A stretch of 37,230 nucleotides of DNA, taken from contig JALCPO010000017.1 of assembly GCA_022650455.1 (NCBI GenBank), forward strand, positions 1 through 37,230. The letters are read 5' to 3'. Source of the DNA: Oscillospiraceae bacterium (GTDB lineage Bacteria > Bacillota > Clostridia > Oscillospirales > Acutalibacteraceae). How positions within the stretch are numbered: position 1 is the first letter of the stretch; each line of letters starts with the position of its first letter. The translations under genes were made by a program, and so were the position numbers. The notes under the pieces were generated by a model. The model saw only the letters and a program-made list of their open reading frames with translations, had not been told where the DNA came from and searched no databases. This document shows, in pieces, positions 1 to 8,337 of the stretch.

Positions 1-229
1 TCATCGCCTGAATGGCCGAAAACTGGGCCAGCTCCGTAATGTACTGCGTGTTGTCCGTCTGGCTGTCAATATTCTGGTTTTGGAACTGCGCCGCCATCAG
101 CTTTAGGAAGTCCGTCATGTCCAAAGCCGAGCTGGACTTTTTGCTGCTGCCGGTGCCCGATACCGTATCCATGGGATTGGTGCCGTTATTTCCCCAGATG
201 TCGTTTACCCCGTTCACATCCGTAGCCAT
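1..229 (-). CDS. flgD: Flagellar hook-capping protein FlgD (partial, N-terminal part)
   Basis: FlgD forms the temporary cap on which hook protein FlgE assembles outside the cell. Only the first 76 codons are present; the gene runs off the left edge of the window. The readable part holds the conserved FlgD N-terminal segment: DFLKLMAAQFQNQN followed by YITELAQFSAIQAM, which match the 'FLkLLvaQLqNQDP...e...qLAqFS.leqm' family signature. The ATG at 229 is preceded by GGAGG at a suitable distance. It is the last gene seen in the flgB-to-flgD operon and follows fliK by about 30 nt, the usual fliK-flgD order in Firmicutes. A Ser/Gly/Lys-rich linker precedes the conserved block. Confidence 0.9.
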   Translation of the reverse strand, partial: MATDVNGVNDIWGNNGTNPMDTVSGTGSSKKSSSALDMTDFLKLMAAQFQNQNIDSQTDNTQYITELAQFSAIQAM

Positions 230-259
230 TGGATCGCCTCCTTCGTTCTATTTCCGCCA

Positions 260-1567
260 TTAAGCGTCCGTGCCGGTCTGCCCCAGAATGGACAGGAAAT
301 CATCCGTTCCCAGGCCGCCGGAACCGCCGATGCGGTACCAGGCGGAAAGGTCCCGCTGTCTTTCCTGCTGTTGCTGCTGCTGTTGCCGGGCGTTCTGTCC
401 GCCCGCGTTTCCGTCCTGCGCATACCACTGGGGGGTCTGTCCGGGTTTTGTAATCTGGATCTCCTGCCCGGTGGAAGACTGCAGGATCGATTTGATCTCG
501 CCGGAATTGGAAGCCAGCAGGCTTTGCGTCTTTGGATCGGAAGCCGCGATTTCCACCGTCAGCCGGCCGGCCTGTTCGACAAGCTTCACGGAAACTTTGC
601 CGAGCGACTCCGGGTAAAGGTCGACCGTCAGTTCCTGCTTCCCGGCTTTCAGCCCGTCCGCGATGGCATTCGCAACCTGACCGGCCGCCGAAGAACGGGC
701 CGCCTTGGGCGCGTCGGAAATCTTTACGACCACCTTGCCGCCCGAATACAGGCCGGAAAGCTCGCGGGTGCCGGTTCCGGAAAGGTCGGAAACCTGCCGG
801 GCCGTCCCGTCGTCCTCACCGGAGTTTTGCCGGGCACTGATGGAAACCGGCCCGGATTTCACCAATTGGACATCCGGTACGGACGGCTTCGCCGCATCCT
901 GCACCGCCTGCGGAACATCTTTCGCCGGCGCCGCGTCGGCGGAAACGGTTTGGCCTGCCACCGGCTGAAATACGGCCGGGGTTGAGGTTTGCAAACTGAC
1001 CGAATCTTGGGTTACCGTCGGAGCCGGGTTCTGCTGCGTCGGCAGCGCGTTCCGCGGGGCCCGGCTGTCAGCCGGAAGCTGCGTGGAAACGGCAGGCTGC
1101 TGCGGGGCAGCCGTCTGCTGCACCGGAATCTCCTGCCGTGGAACGGCTCCGTCCGCCGGAACAGTCTGCGCGTCGGTTCCCAGCTGGGAAGGGAGCGCCG
1201 TCTGCGCCGGAACGGTCTGCGATGCGGGGACCGGCTGCAAAGGAAGCGCCGGCAATCCCTGCTGCAAAACCGCCGGAACGGCCACCGTATTTTGCGCACC
1301 GTCCGGAACGGAAGCATAGACCGCCGGAGCGTCATCCGCCGGAACCAAAGCCGCGTTTTCGTTGGAATTCTTTTCCTTTTTTTCGGGATCTTTCCCGTTC
1401 CCGCCGTGAACGGCATCCGACGGCTTGGCGGAATCGGGCCGGCCGCTCTGGGAAACCTTCCGCAGCAGGGAACCGAAACGGTCCGCTCCCACGGACGGCA
1501 CATCGGATTTCCCGTTTTCGGGAACCGTCTGCCGCGTCGGCTGCATGGAGAGAATCTGCTGAATCAT
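260..1567 (-). CDS. fliK: Flagellar hook-length control protein FliK
   Basis: FliK is the secreted molecular ruler that sets hook length and switches export specificity at FlhB. The recognisable part is the C-terminal hook-length-control domain, with LYPESLGKVSVKL followed by a segment ending in QSSTGQEIQITKPGQ. The long middle is a low-complexity Pro/Gln/Ala/Val region with many QTVPA-like imperfect repeats, typical of FliK rulers. A run of seven glutamines lies near the C-terminus. I start at the ATG at 1567 because an AGGAGG lies just upstream of it; a longer frame from 1585 would place that ribosome binding site inside the coding sequence. It sits between fliJ and flgD. Sequence outside the C-terminal domain is poorly conserved in this family, so identity rests on the domain and gene order. 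Confidence 0.9.
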   Translation of the reverse strand: MIQQILSMQPTRQTVPENGKSDVPSVGADRFGSLLRKVSQSGRPDSAKPSDAVHGGNGKDPEKKEKNSNENAALVPADDAPAVYASVPDGAQNTVAVPAVLQQGLPALPLQPVPASQTVPAQTALPSQLGTDAQTVPADGAVPRQEIPVQQTAAPQQPAVSTQLPADSRAPRNALPTQQNPAPTVTQDSVSLQTSTPAVFQPVAGQTVSADAAPAKDVPQAVQDAAKPSVPDVQLVKSGPVSISARQNSGEDDGTARQVSDLSGTGTRELSGLYSGGKVVVKISDAPKAARSSAAGQVANAIADGLKAGKQELTVDLYPESLGKVSVKLVEQAGRLTVEIAASDPKTQSLLASNSGEIKSILQSSTGQEIQITKPGQTPQWYAQDGNAGGQNARQQQQQQQERQRDLSAWYRIGGSGGLGTDDFLSILGQTGTDA

Positions 1568-1640
1568 GTTTTCACCTCCTTTCAAATCAAATAACGAATA
1601 TCTATCGAAAGACTTTCATCCGATAGCCATAAGAAAAGGC

Positions 1641-2084
1641 TCAGCCCGCCTGGACTTTCGCCCGTCCCACGAACTCCTCGACCGTTCTTTCCAGCTCTTT
1701 TTTCTCGCAGGAACGGTACAGCTTCTGCTGTTTGTCCTTCAGCCGTTCCAGTCCGGAAATATCGCTGTTCATCCGCACGATCTCCTGCTGTTTTGCCGCA
1801 ATGGTTTCCATGATCTTCTGCCTCTGCCCGCGCAGAACCCGAATGCGCCGGTTCAAGTCTTCCATATATCCTTTATAGACGGCGATGTCGTGGGGAACTA
1901 CGCCGTCCCGCATTTTCAAGGTGAGCCGCCGGTTGGTGTCTCCGAACTCCAGGTTGCGGTCCGCAATCTGCCGCTCCATGTCGTTTTGCTGTGCCTGAAG
2001 GCGGAAAAGCTCATTCTTTCGAAGATCCAGCATCTGCTGTTTGTACCCAAGCACTTTTTCGAGGGAAAAAACAAATTTTTTCAT
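1641..2084 (-). CDS. fliJ: Flagellar export chaperone FliJ
   Basis: FliJ is a small cytoplasmic coiled-coil protein of the flagellar type III export apparatus. It inserts into the FliI ATPase ring and helps escort substrates. The 147-residue product is the usual length and starts MKKFVFSLEKVLGYKQQM, a classic FliJ N-terminus. The rest is almost continuously charged helix rich in Gln, Arg, Glu and Lys, consistent with an antiparallel coiled coil. It begins four bases after the fliI stop codon, and its ribosome binding site AAGGAG lies inside the last codons of fliI, suggesting translational coupling. Position directly after fliI supports the call. Confidence 0.9.
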   Translation of the reverse strand: MKKFVFSLEKVLGYKQQMLDLRKNELFRLQAQQNDMERQIADRNLEFGDTNRRLTLKMRDGVVPHDIAVYKGYMEDLNRRIRVLRGQRQKIMETIAAKQQEIVRMNSDISGLERLKDKQQKLYRSCEKKELERTVEEFVGRAKVQAG

Positions 2085-2088
2085 GCCC

Positions 2089-3390
2089 TCAGATCTCCTT
2101 CATCAATTGTTCGGTTTCTTCCGCGGAAAACTTCTCGTCCACCTTCTGCATCAGGAACGCGTTGATTTTGTCGATCTTACCGACCGCCTCGTCCAGCTTG
2201 CGGTTCACGCCGGGCTTGTAGGCCCCGATGGAGATCAGGTCGTAGTTCTGGTAATAAATGGAGAGTAAATTCCGGATCTTGGCCGCCAGCGCCCGGTGCT
2301 CCGGCGTGGTGATGTCGTCCATCAGCCGGGAAATGCTCGCGTTCACATCAATCGCCGGGTAATGGTTCTGCGTGGCAAGCTGGCGGGAAAGGACGATGTG
2401 CCCGTCCAGGATGCCGCGCACGGTGTCGGAAATCGGCTCGTTGGTATCGTCGCCCTCAACCAGCACCGTGTAGATTCCCGTGATGGAGCCCGTTTTGAAA
2501 TTCCCGCTGCGCTCCAGCAGCTTTGGAAGCTCGGCGTAGAGGGACGGCGTGTAGCCGCGTGCAATGGGCGGCTCCCCGGTGGAAAGCCCGATCTCGCGTT
2601 CCGCCATGGCGAAGCGGGTCAGCGAATCCATCATCAGCAGCACGTCTTTTCCCTGGTCCCGGAAATACTCCGCCACCGCAGTGGCGACCGACGGGCATTT
2701 CACGCGGAACATGGCCGGCTGGTCGGACGTCGCGACCACAAGGACCGTCCGCGCCAAGCCTTCTTTTCCGAGGTCCTTTTCAATAAATTCCTTGACCTCG
2801 CGGCCCCTTTCCCCCACCAGGGCGATGACGTTCACGTCGGACTGGACATGTTTCGCGATCATGCCCATCAGGGTGCTTTTCCCGACGCCGCTGCCCGAAA
2901 AGATCCCCATTCTCTGCCCTTTTCCGATGGTGAGCATTCCGTCGATCGCCTTGATGCCGTAGCTGAGCGGCTCGCTGATCCGCGGGCGCTCCAGCGGGTT
3001 GGTATAGCCCGCGTCAATATCGTAATATTCCGTGGGATGAAACGAACCGAGGCCGTCCATCGGACGCCCCATGGCGTCTATGGCGCGGCCCACAAGAAAA
3101 TCGCCCACCGGAACGCGGAGCTTGTGCTCCGTGTTTTCAATGATGCTGCCGAGGCCGACTCCCTTCACGTCCCCGTAAGCCATCAGAAGGACGTTGCCTT
3201 CGCGGAACCCGACTGCTTCCGCCGTCACGCAGTCGGCGCCGTCTTTTCCGCCGATCTTGCAGATGTCCCCGATTTTCGCTTCCAGCCCGGCGGCCTCGAT
3301 CATCATTCCGGTGATGTTCTTCACTTTTCCCTTATAGCAGAGCGGATCAATCCTGGATACGATCTCGCAGGCAGCCTGTAAGTTCACCAT
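2089..3390 (-). CDS. fliI: Flagellum-specific ATPase FliI
   Basis: FliI is the F1-beta-like ATPase that powers or primes flagellar type III protein export at the membrane. The 433-residue product has the full family length. It contains a Walker A loop GSGVGKST at residues 166-173, a Walker B strand LLMMDSLTRF at 251-260, and the export-ATPase motif TGEPPIARGYTPS around 271-283. The N-terminal beta-barrel and the C-terminal helical domain are both present. It lies between fliH, its regulator, and fliJ, its stalk partner. The GERGREVKEF motif around 193-202 is typical of this family and separates it from ATP synthase beta. Confidence 0.97.
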   Translation of the reverse strand: MVNLQAACEIVSRIDPLCYKGKVKNITGMMIEAAGLEAKIGDICKIGGKDGADCVTAEAVGFREGNVLLMAYGDVKGVGLGSIIENTEHKLRVPVGDFLVGRAIDAMGRPMDGLGSFHPTEYYDIDAGYTNPLERPRISEPLSYGIKAIDGMLTIGKGQRMGIFSGSGVGKSTLMGMIAKHVQSDVNVIALVGERGREVKEFIEKDLGKEGLARTVLVVATSDQPAMFRVKCPSVATAVAEYFRDQGKDVLLMMDSLTRFAMAEREIGLSTGEPPIARGYTPSLYAELPKLLERSGNFKTGSITGIYTVLVEGDDTNEPISDTVRGILDGHIVLSRQLATQNHYPAIDVNASISRLMDDITTPEHRALAAKIRNLLSIYYQNYDLISIGAYKPGVNRKLDEAVGKIDKINAFLMQKVDEKFSAEETEQLMKEI

Positions 3391-3412
3391 AGCGATTCCT
3401 CTCGGTAAGATT

Positions 3413-4360
3413 TCATTGGTGGCGGTCGTTCATCGCGCTGCCGATGGCCGATTTAATCTTTTGCAGCTGACTGTCAACTCCGGCGTCGATCACCTGGTCG
3501 GGGGTCTCCAGGATACAGCCGCCGTCGTTCAGGTCGGGGGAGACAACCACTTTGACGTTCTCGGAAATATCTTTCAGGGCGTCCGCGATGCTGTGGTCCG
3601 CTTTCAAAAGGATATTCGCCGTTTTGTCGGACACATAAATGCGGATCCATTCCTGGTTGCGGTACTCCTGCATGGCGGAAAGGATAATGGACCGCATCGC
3701 CTGGTCGTCGATTTCCAGGTCCTTTTTCAGGATGGCCTTCGCCATCGCCGTCGCCAGATCCTGCAGGTCGGACTCGAAGTCGTGGAGAATTTTGGTTTTC
3801 GCCTTTTCCACGGCCTTGATCATGGAGCCGAGTTCCTGAAGGTTCTTCCCGTTGTCGGCTTCCGCCTTTTTCCCGCCTTCCGAATAACCGTCGCGGTAAC
3901 CGGCGGAGGTGCCGTCCTTTTTGCCCTGTTCCGTGCCGAGCGCATAGCCCTCGCTGTAACCGCGCTTTTTTTCCGACGCGGTTTCGTCGGCAATGGCTTT
4001 CCGGGCTTTCTCTTCCTCCCGGCTTTTGTACTGCTGGGCGGCGTCCACAATCTTCTTGGCCTTGGCGAAAGCGTCTTCCACCACCTGCCCGGCCCGTGTC
4101 CGCGCGGCCTTCTCAATCTGCCGGGCTTCCTGCTCCGCCCCGGCCTTCCAGTCTCTTTCCGGCTTCCCGGCCGCGGCTCTCTTGTTCTCCGCTTCCGGCG
4201 CCTTGGGGGGGCTGTTTCCCGGGACGTCCGCCGCCTTTTTTTCGGCAGATTTCGGCTTTGGTTTCGGTGAGGCGGGGGGCAGATCCCGCTTCGGGAGAAC
4301 ATAGCTGGACACAATGGGAGGGTACTGGTCTGCCTTAATGACCCTACTCAATGATCTCAT
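3413..4360 (-). CDS. fliH: Flagellar assembly protein FliH
   Basis: FliH dimers bind and restrain FliI and dock it at the export gate. The product (315 residues from the start chosen here) begins MRSLSRVIKADQY, like many Firmicute FliH proteins. It has a Pro/Lys-rich variable region, then a long charged helix with glycine spaced as GYSEGYALGTEQGKKDG, matching the glycine-repeat helix typical of FliH/YscL, and a C-terminal domain ending around VIDAGVDSQLQKIKSAIGS. A longer frame starts at 4402 but would overlap fliG by about 59 nt and adds unconserved residues. The ATG at 4360 overlaps fliG by 17 nt and has an AAGGGCGGGAAGG stretch upstream. Low conservation of FliH makes gene order important support. 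Confidence 0.88.
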   Translation of the reverse strand: MRSLSRVIKADQYPPIVSSYVLPKRDLPPASPKPKPKSAEKKAADVPGNSPPKAPEAENKRAAAGKPERDWKAGAEQEARQIEKAARTRAGQVVEDAFAKAKKIVDAAQQYKSREEEKARKAIADETASEKKRGYSEGYALGTEQGKKDGTSAGYRDGYSEGGKKAEADNGKNLQELGSMIKAVEKAKTKILHDFESDLQDLATAMAKAILKKDLEIDDQAMRSIILSAMQEYRNQEWIRIYVSDKTANILLKADHSIADALKDISENVKVVVSPDLNDGGCILETPDQVIDAGVDSQLQKIKSAIGSAMNDRHQ

Positions 4361-5369
4361 CCTTCCCGCCCTTCGAGATAACCAGTTCGCCTTCGCTTTC
4401 AAGCCGCCGGATCACGCCGACAATCCTCTGCTGGGCTTCTTCCACATCCTTGAGGCGCACGTTGTGCGTGTATTCCAGGTCGGATTTGACGGTGTCCGCC
4501 GAACGGTTGGACATGTTCTTGAAGATGATGTCCGCAACATCCTTGTTGGCTCCCTTGAGAGCGTACACAAGATCTTTGGAATCGACCTCGCGCAGGAAAC
4601 GCTGGATGGACATGTCGTCCAGTATGGTGATGTCCTCGAAAACGAACATCTTCTTGCGGATCTCCTCCGAAAGCTCGGAGTCCTTGCGGTTCAGCTCGTC
4701 AAAGATATTCTTTTCGGCCGCGCGGTCCATGTTGTTCATGACGTCCGCCGCATAATCCACGCCGCCGAACTGGGTAAAGTCGAGGTCGAACATGTTGGAG
4801 AACTTGTTGGCAAGATTGTTTTCCACGATTTTTATGACGTCCGGCGAAGTGCGGTCCATGGTGGCGATGCGCTGCACAACGTCGACCTGCTTGTCCGGCG
4901 GCAGCTCGGCGATCACGGTCGCGGCCTGGTCCGCCCGCGCGTACGAGAGGATGAGGGCGATGGTCTGCGGGTGCTCGTTCTGGATGGTGGTCAGCAGGTT
5001 CTTGTAGTCCGCCTTGCGCAGGAACTCAAAAGCCTTGGAGCGAAGGGATTTGGTGACGCGCTCCAGCAGGGACGAGGCTTCCTGTGCGCCGTAGGCTTTT
5101 TCCAGCACGTCCCGGGCGTACTCCACGCCGCCGTCCGTAACGACTTTTTCCGTCAGGCAGAGATGGTAGAAATCATTGAGGATCTCGTCCATGTCGTCCT
5201 GCGAAACGTGGGACATGCGGGCGATCTCGTACGTGATCTGTTCCAGCTCGTCTTCCCGCAGGAACTTGTAAATTTTCGAAGCCGTATCCGTCCCAAGGGC
5301 AATAATCACGGCCGCGGCTTTCTGGGCTCCCGTGACCTTCTGCTGTAGTTCAGCCATGTTTGCGGTCAT
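4344..5369 (-). CDS. fliG: Flagellar motor switch protein FliG
   Basis: FliG links the MS-ring to the C-ring and interacts with the MotA stator to generate torque. The 341-residue product shows the three FliG domains: an N-terminal part (QKAAAVIIALG) that binds FliF, the middle-domain EHPQTIALILS motif, and a C-terminal charged torque helix region containing FEDITILDDMSIQRFLREVD. Two starts are possible. The ATG at 5369 is only a few bases after a GAGGGGAG sequence, and the ATG at 5357 is about 12 nt from it. Both overlap the 3' end of fliF, implying translational coupling of the two partner proteins. Confidence 0.96.
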   Translation of the reverse strand: MTANMAELQQKVTGAQKAAAVIIALGTDTASKIYKFLREDELEQITYEIARMSHVSQDDMDEILNDFYHLCLTEKVVTDGGVEYARDVLEKAYGAQEASSLLERVTKSLRSKAFEFLRKADYKNLLTTIQNEHPQTIALILSYARADQAATVIAELPPDKQVDVVQRIATMDRTSPDVIKIVENNLANKFSNMFDLDFTQFGGVDYAADVMNNMDRAAEKNIFDELNRKDSELSEEIRKKMFVFEDITILDDMSIQRFLREVDSKDLVYALKGANKDVADIIFKNMSNRSADTVKSDLEYTHNVRLKDVEEAQQRIVGVIRRLESEGELVISKGGKDEIIE

Positions 5370-7113
5370 CTCCCCTCAGCCAGCTCCGGATGAGCTGGGC
5401 CGCAATTTCGGGATTCCTGGACGAGAAGTCCTGAAGCTCACCCTTTACGCGCTGCTCCTTGCCCTTGTTGGCATTGCGGAGTTCCTCGATTGATTCATTG
5501 GGCATGGAGTCTTCTTCCTCTCCTTCTTCTTCCGGATTTTCTTCCTCCTCGTCCTCATCTTCGTTTTCTTCTTCGTCCTCGTCTTCCGGTTCTTCTTCCT
5601 CCGGCTCTTCTTCCTCTTCCTCTTCCTCTTCCGGATTCTCCGGTGCGGAAAGCGGCGTAAACTGAGGCTGGGCCTCGTTTTCCGGCTGAAGGTTGGCGAG
5701 CAGCTGCTCCCTTCTCTCGCGGTTTCTCTTGGCGGCGAGCAGGGCGAACAACAGGATCAGGAGCAGAAGGAACGCCCCGCCGGCGATGAGGATGACCGGA
5801 TTGTTCGCCAGAAGCTGCGGAAGGTTCGCGGACGCCTGCGTCGCCTGGGAGTTGACGGCCGAGCTGAGCGGCGCAACGGCCATCACCGCCACCTTGCTCG
5901 GGTCCACGGCGGCCGCCTTGGCCACAAGGTTCGAAAGCTCCTGTTGGCGTGCGTTCGTCATTGCGTCCGTATTGATCATAACGGCGACCGAAAGGTCGTC
6001 CAGCGCGGCGGCGTCGCTCTGGATCTGCTCTTCCACCTGGTTGACAAGGTAATTATAGGTTTTGCTGTCCTTCGTGGTAATCACGTTTCCGCTGACGGTG
6101 ACGCCGGGGTAGGTCGTCGTGTCGGAGTTGCTCTGCGTTCCCGCCACGCCGCCGCTGCTGCCGGACGCGGGCTGCGTCACTTCGTGCGTTTCCGTCGACT
6201 GGCTCACCATTCCCTTGCCGTCGCTCGTGGAAGGCGTGTAGGTGATGATGTCCTGAATCCGCTTGTCGAGGTCCATTTTGCTTTTCACGCTTACGCTGAT
6301 GTTGTTTTTGCCGTAAGTCGCGGAAAGCAGATTCAGGATCTTGCCCTGGACGCTGTCTTCGTACTGCTGCTCAATTTTCAGCTTGAACTCGGAAAGAGTG
6401 ATCTGCGTGGAGCCGGTGGACTGGCCGGACGAGGACGCGGCGGACGACGCCGAAAATTCTTCGCCGGAAGCGCTGTCCACGATGGAAACGTCATCCGCCT
6501 TCAGGCTCGGCACGCTTTTGGAAACGAGCTGCTTGATCCCTTTCACCTGCTGGGGCGCCAGCGACCGGCCCGCCTTCAGCTTGACGGCTACGGAAGCGGT
6601 GGGCGTCTGCTTGTTTTCGTCCCAGGCATAGCTGCTGCCGCTCGGGATGCTGATGGTCACGTAAGCGGTGTCCACCGGGTCCAGCGTCTTGATAACGGCG
6701 CCGAGCCGTTCCTGAAGCTGGTACTGCTCAATGATCTTCCGCTCCTCGTCGGTCGTCATGACGCCGACGTGGTCGGTGAAGAAATTGTAGTTCGGAACGG
6801 ATTTCGGGTACCCTTCGTTGGCCAGCTGCATCCGGACGGAGTTTTCCTTGTTCTTGTCCACATAGATGGTGCCGTTCTCGTTTTTGAAGGCAACGTCGAG
6901 ATCTTTCAGCTCCGTCGAAACTTCCTGGGCTTCGTCGCTGCCAAGGCCGGAATACAGGACGGTGTACTGCGTGCGGTTCATAACAAGGCTCAGGACGACT
7001 GCCAGCAGCACTGCCGCGCCCAAACAGATAAAAATGACGATTTTCGACTTTTTCGTCAGCTTTCCCCAGAAGTTCTTGATCGGGTCCCATACTTTTTTCA
7101 ACTGTTCATTCAT
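5350..7113 (-). CDS. fliF: Flagellar MS-ring protein FliF, with an extreme acidic cytoplasmic tract
   Basis: FliF forms the membrane MS-ring on which the flagellum is built. The product (587 residues from the ATG at 7113; an alternative TTG start lies at 7137) has a first transmembrane helix near residues 25-47. YscJ/FliF ring-building motifs follow, including YSGLGSDEAQEV and DPVDTAYVTISIPSG. A second membrane helix lies at about residues 435-457, and the C-terminal FliG-binding end is near LIRSWLRGD. Between the second helix and the FliG-binding end lies a roughly 45-residue run made almost wholly of Glu, Asp and a few Pro/Asn (about residues 490-535), much more extreme than in textbook FliF proteins. 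The 3' end overlaps fliG. The gene follows fliE, its known structural partner. Confidence 0.95.
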   Translation of the reverse strand: MNEQLKKVWDPIKNFWGKLTKKSKIVIFICLGAAVLLAVVLSLVMNRTQYTVLYSGLGSDEAQEVSTELKDLDVAFKNENGTIYVDKNKENSVRMQLANEGYPKSVPNYNFFTDHVGVMTTDEERKIIEQYQLQERLGAVIKTLDPVDTAYVTISIPSGSSYAWDENKQTPTASVAVKLKAGRSLAPQQVKGIKQLVSKSVPSLKADDVSIVDSASGEEFSASSAASSSGQSTGSTQITLSEFKLKIEQQYEDSVQGKILNLLSATYGKNNISVSVKSKMDLDKRIQDIITYTPSTSDGKGMVSQSTETHEVTQPASGSSGGVAGTQSNSDTTTYPGVTVSGNVITTKDSKTYNYLVNQVEEQIQSDAAALDDLSVAVMINTDAMTNARQQELSNLVAKAAAVDPSKVAVMAVAPLSSAVNSQATQASANLPQLLANNPVILIAGGAFLLLLILLFALLAAKRNRERREQLLANLQPENEAQPQFTPLSAPENPEEEEEEEEEPEEEEPEDEDEEENEDEDEEEENPEEEGEEEDSMPNESIEELRNANKGKEQRVKGELQDFSSRNPEIAAQLIRSWLRGDDRKHG

Positions 7114-7163
7114 CGAGCCGTATAAACCGCCCTTCAAGTGAGTTTAAGGAATGCGCGCACGCA

Positions 7164-7460
7164 TCAAACGTTGATATTGATGATTTCCTTGTAGGCATCG
7201 AGCAGTTTATTGCGCAGCTCGACAACCATGCCGATCGAAAGGCTCGCCTTCTGCGACGCGATGAGGGCGTTGTGCAGGTCGTCGGACTGGCCGGTCGCGA
7301 CTTTGGCGACCTCCCCGTCCAGGTTCGCGCTCGCCTGCTCGGCGTTGGTCACCGCATCCTGGAACAGGCTCTGGAAAGGGATGGCGGAGGAAGCGGACTT
7401 CGAGGTTCCGCCCGTCTGTTCGGGTGAAACGATCTGCTGTACCGGCTGAATCGTATTCAT
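7164..7460 (-). CDS. fliE: Flagellar hook-basal body complex protein FliE
   Basis: FliE is the small rod/MS-ring adaptor between FliF and the proximal rod. The product of about 98 residues is of normal size and carries the conserved C-terminus with DLHNALIASQKASLSIGM and VELRNKLLDAYKEI, which is diagnostic of FliE. I prefer the ATG at 7460, about 8 nt downstream of GGAAAG. A GTG at 7469 overlapping the flgC stop as GTGA is an alternative. It stands between flgC and fliF, the canonical order. Confidence 0.94.
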   Translation of the reverse strand: MNTIQPVQQIVSPEQTGGTSKSASSAIPFQSLFQDAVTNAEQASANLDGEVAKVATGQSDDLHNALIASQKASLSIGMVVELRNKLLDAYKEIININV

Positions 7461-7465
7461 AGCAG

Positions 7466-7918
7466 TCACTTTCCAATCTCAAGGGCCTTGGCGGCCATAT
7501 TTTTCACGGCTTCAAACGCCGTAAGGTTTGCACTGTAAGCGCGGGTAACCGCCATCATGTCGGTCGTTTCCTTAATCAGGTCGACATTCGGCTTCTGCAC
7601 GTATCCCTGGGCGTTCGCGTCCGGGTTTGTGGGGTCGTACTCCTGTTTGAACGGGGTCTGGTCCTCCTCAATGCCCGTGACCTTCACGCCTTTGAGGGCG
7701 GCGTTCTGCGCTTCCGGCGCAAGCTGTCCGTTCAGCATGGAGCGGAACGAAGAATTGTCGTCGGCGCACTGGTAAGTGACCATCTTCCGGCGGTACGGTT
7801 CACCGTTCTCGGTGCGCGTCGTCTCGGAATTTGAGATGTTCTCCGAAATGATATCCATGCGGAGCCGGCTTGCCGTAAGGCCGGAGCCGCTGATATCGAG
7901 CGAGCCTAAAAAAGCCAT
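7466..7918 (-). CDS. flgC: Flagellar basal-body proximal rod protein FlgC
   Basis: FlgC is one of the proximal rod subunits that join the MS-ring to the distal rod. The 150-residue product begins with the rod-protein signature SLDISGSGLTASRLRMDIIS followed by ENISNSETTRT. It ends with the FlgC C-terminal motif KPNVDLIKETTDMM...TRAYSANLTAFEAVKNM. A strong AAGGAGGG lies upstream of the ATG. It follows flgB closely and its stop nearly touches fliE. Confidence 0.96.
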   Translation of the reverse strand: MAFLGSLDISGSGLTASRLRMDIISENISNSETTRTENGEPYRRKMVTYQCADDNSSFRSMLNGQLAPEAQNAALKGVKVTGIEEDQTPFKQEYDPTNPDANAQGYVQKPNVDLIKETTDMMAVTRAYSANLTAFEAVKNMAAKALEIGK

Positions 7919-7941
7919 AAAACGCCCTCCTTACTGATCCA

Positions 7942-8337
7942 TTACTGCTGGTTTCCGGTAATCGCCGTTTTCAGGCGGGAAAAATCGTCGTTCAGAAGCT
8001 GAAGCGAGGTGGAGTAATTCAGGGAAGTGCGGGCCATATTAATGTTCTGCTGTTCCAGGTCGACCCCGTTCCCGTCCGCCCGGAACGTCTCGTCCGACGC
8101 CTCGGTGGTCACCGGCTCCACATTCTCGATCTCCCCGATTTGGTCCTCCGCGGTCACTCCGGAGCTGCCGGCCTGCTGCATCTGCGCCCTGAGCTGATCC
8201 TCAAACGAAACGCTTTTCGTTTTATAGCCCGGCGTTTCTATGTTCGCAAGATTGTCCGAGATTGCCCGCTGCCTGGCCCACAGTCCGTCGAGGCTTTTGT
8301 TCAGAAGGGAAGAAGAAATGCTGTTCAGCCAATTCAT
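7942..8337 (-). CDS. flgB: Flagellar basal-body rod protein FlgB
   Basis: FlgB is the other early proximal rod subunit and is usually the first gene of the large Firmicute fla/che operon. The 131-residue product has the rod motif LWARQRAISDNLANIETPGYKTK near the N-terminus, written here as separate conserved words DNLAN and TPGYK, and a C-terminal LEQQNINMARTSLNYSTSLQ helix. An AGGAGG lies 10 nt before the ATG. Upstream is a long AT-rich region with a sigma-A promoter, supporting its role as the operon leader. Confidence 0.96.
   Translation of the reverse strand: MNWLNSISSSLLNKSLDGLWARQRAISDNLANIETPGYKTKSVSFEDQLRAQMQQAGSSGVTAEDQIGEIENVEPVTTEASDETFRADGNGVDLEQQNINMARTSLNYSTSLQLLNDDFSRLKTAITGNQQ

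Noticed and set aside
1602-1626. Inverted repeat CTATCG/CGATAG between fliJ and fliK as a terminator
   Set aside because: Only 6 bp with a 13-nt loop and no T-run; fliK and flgD must be transcribed through it.
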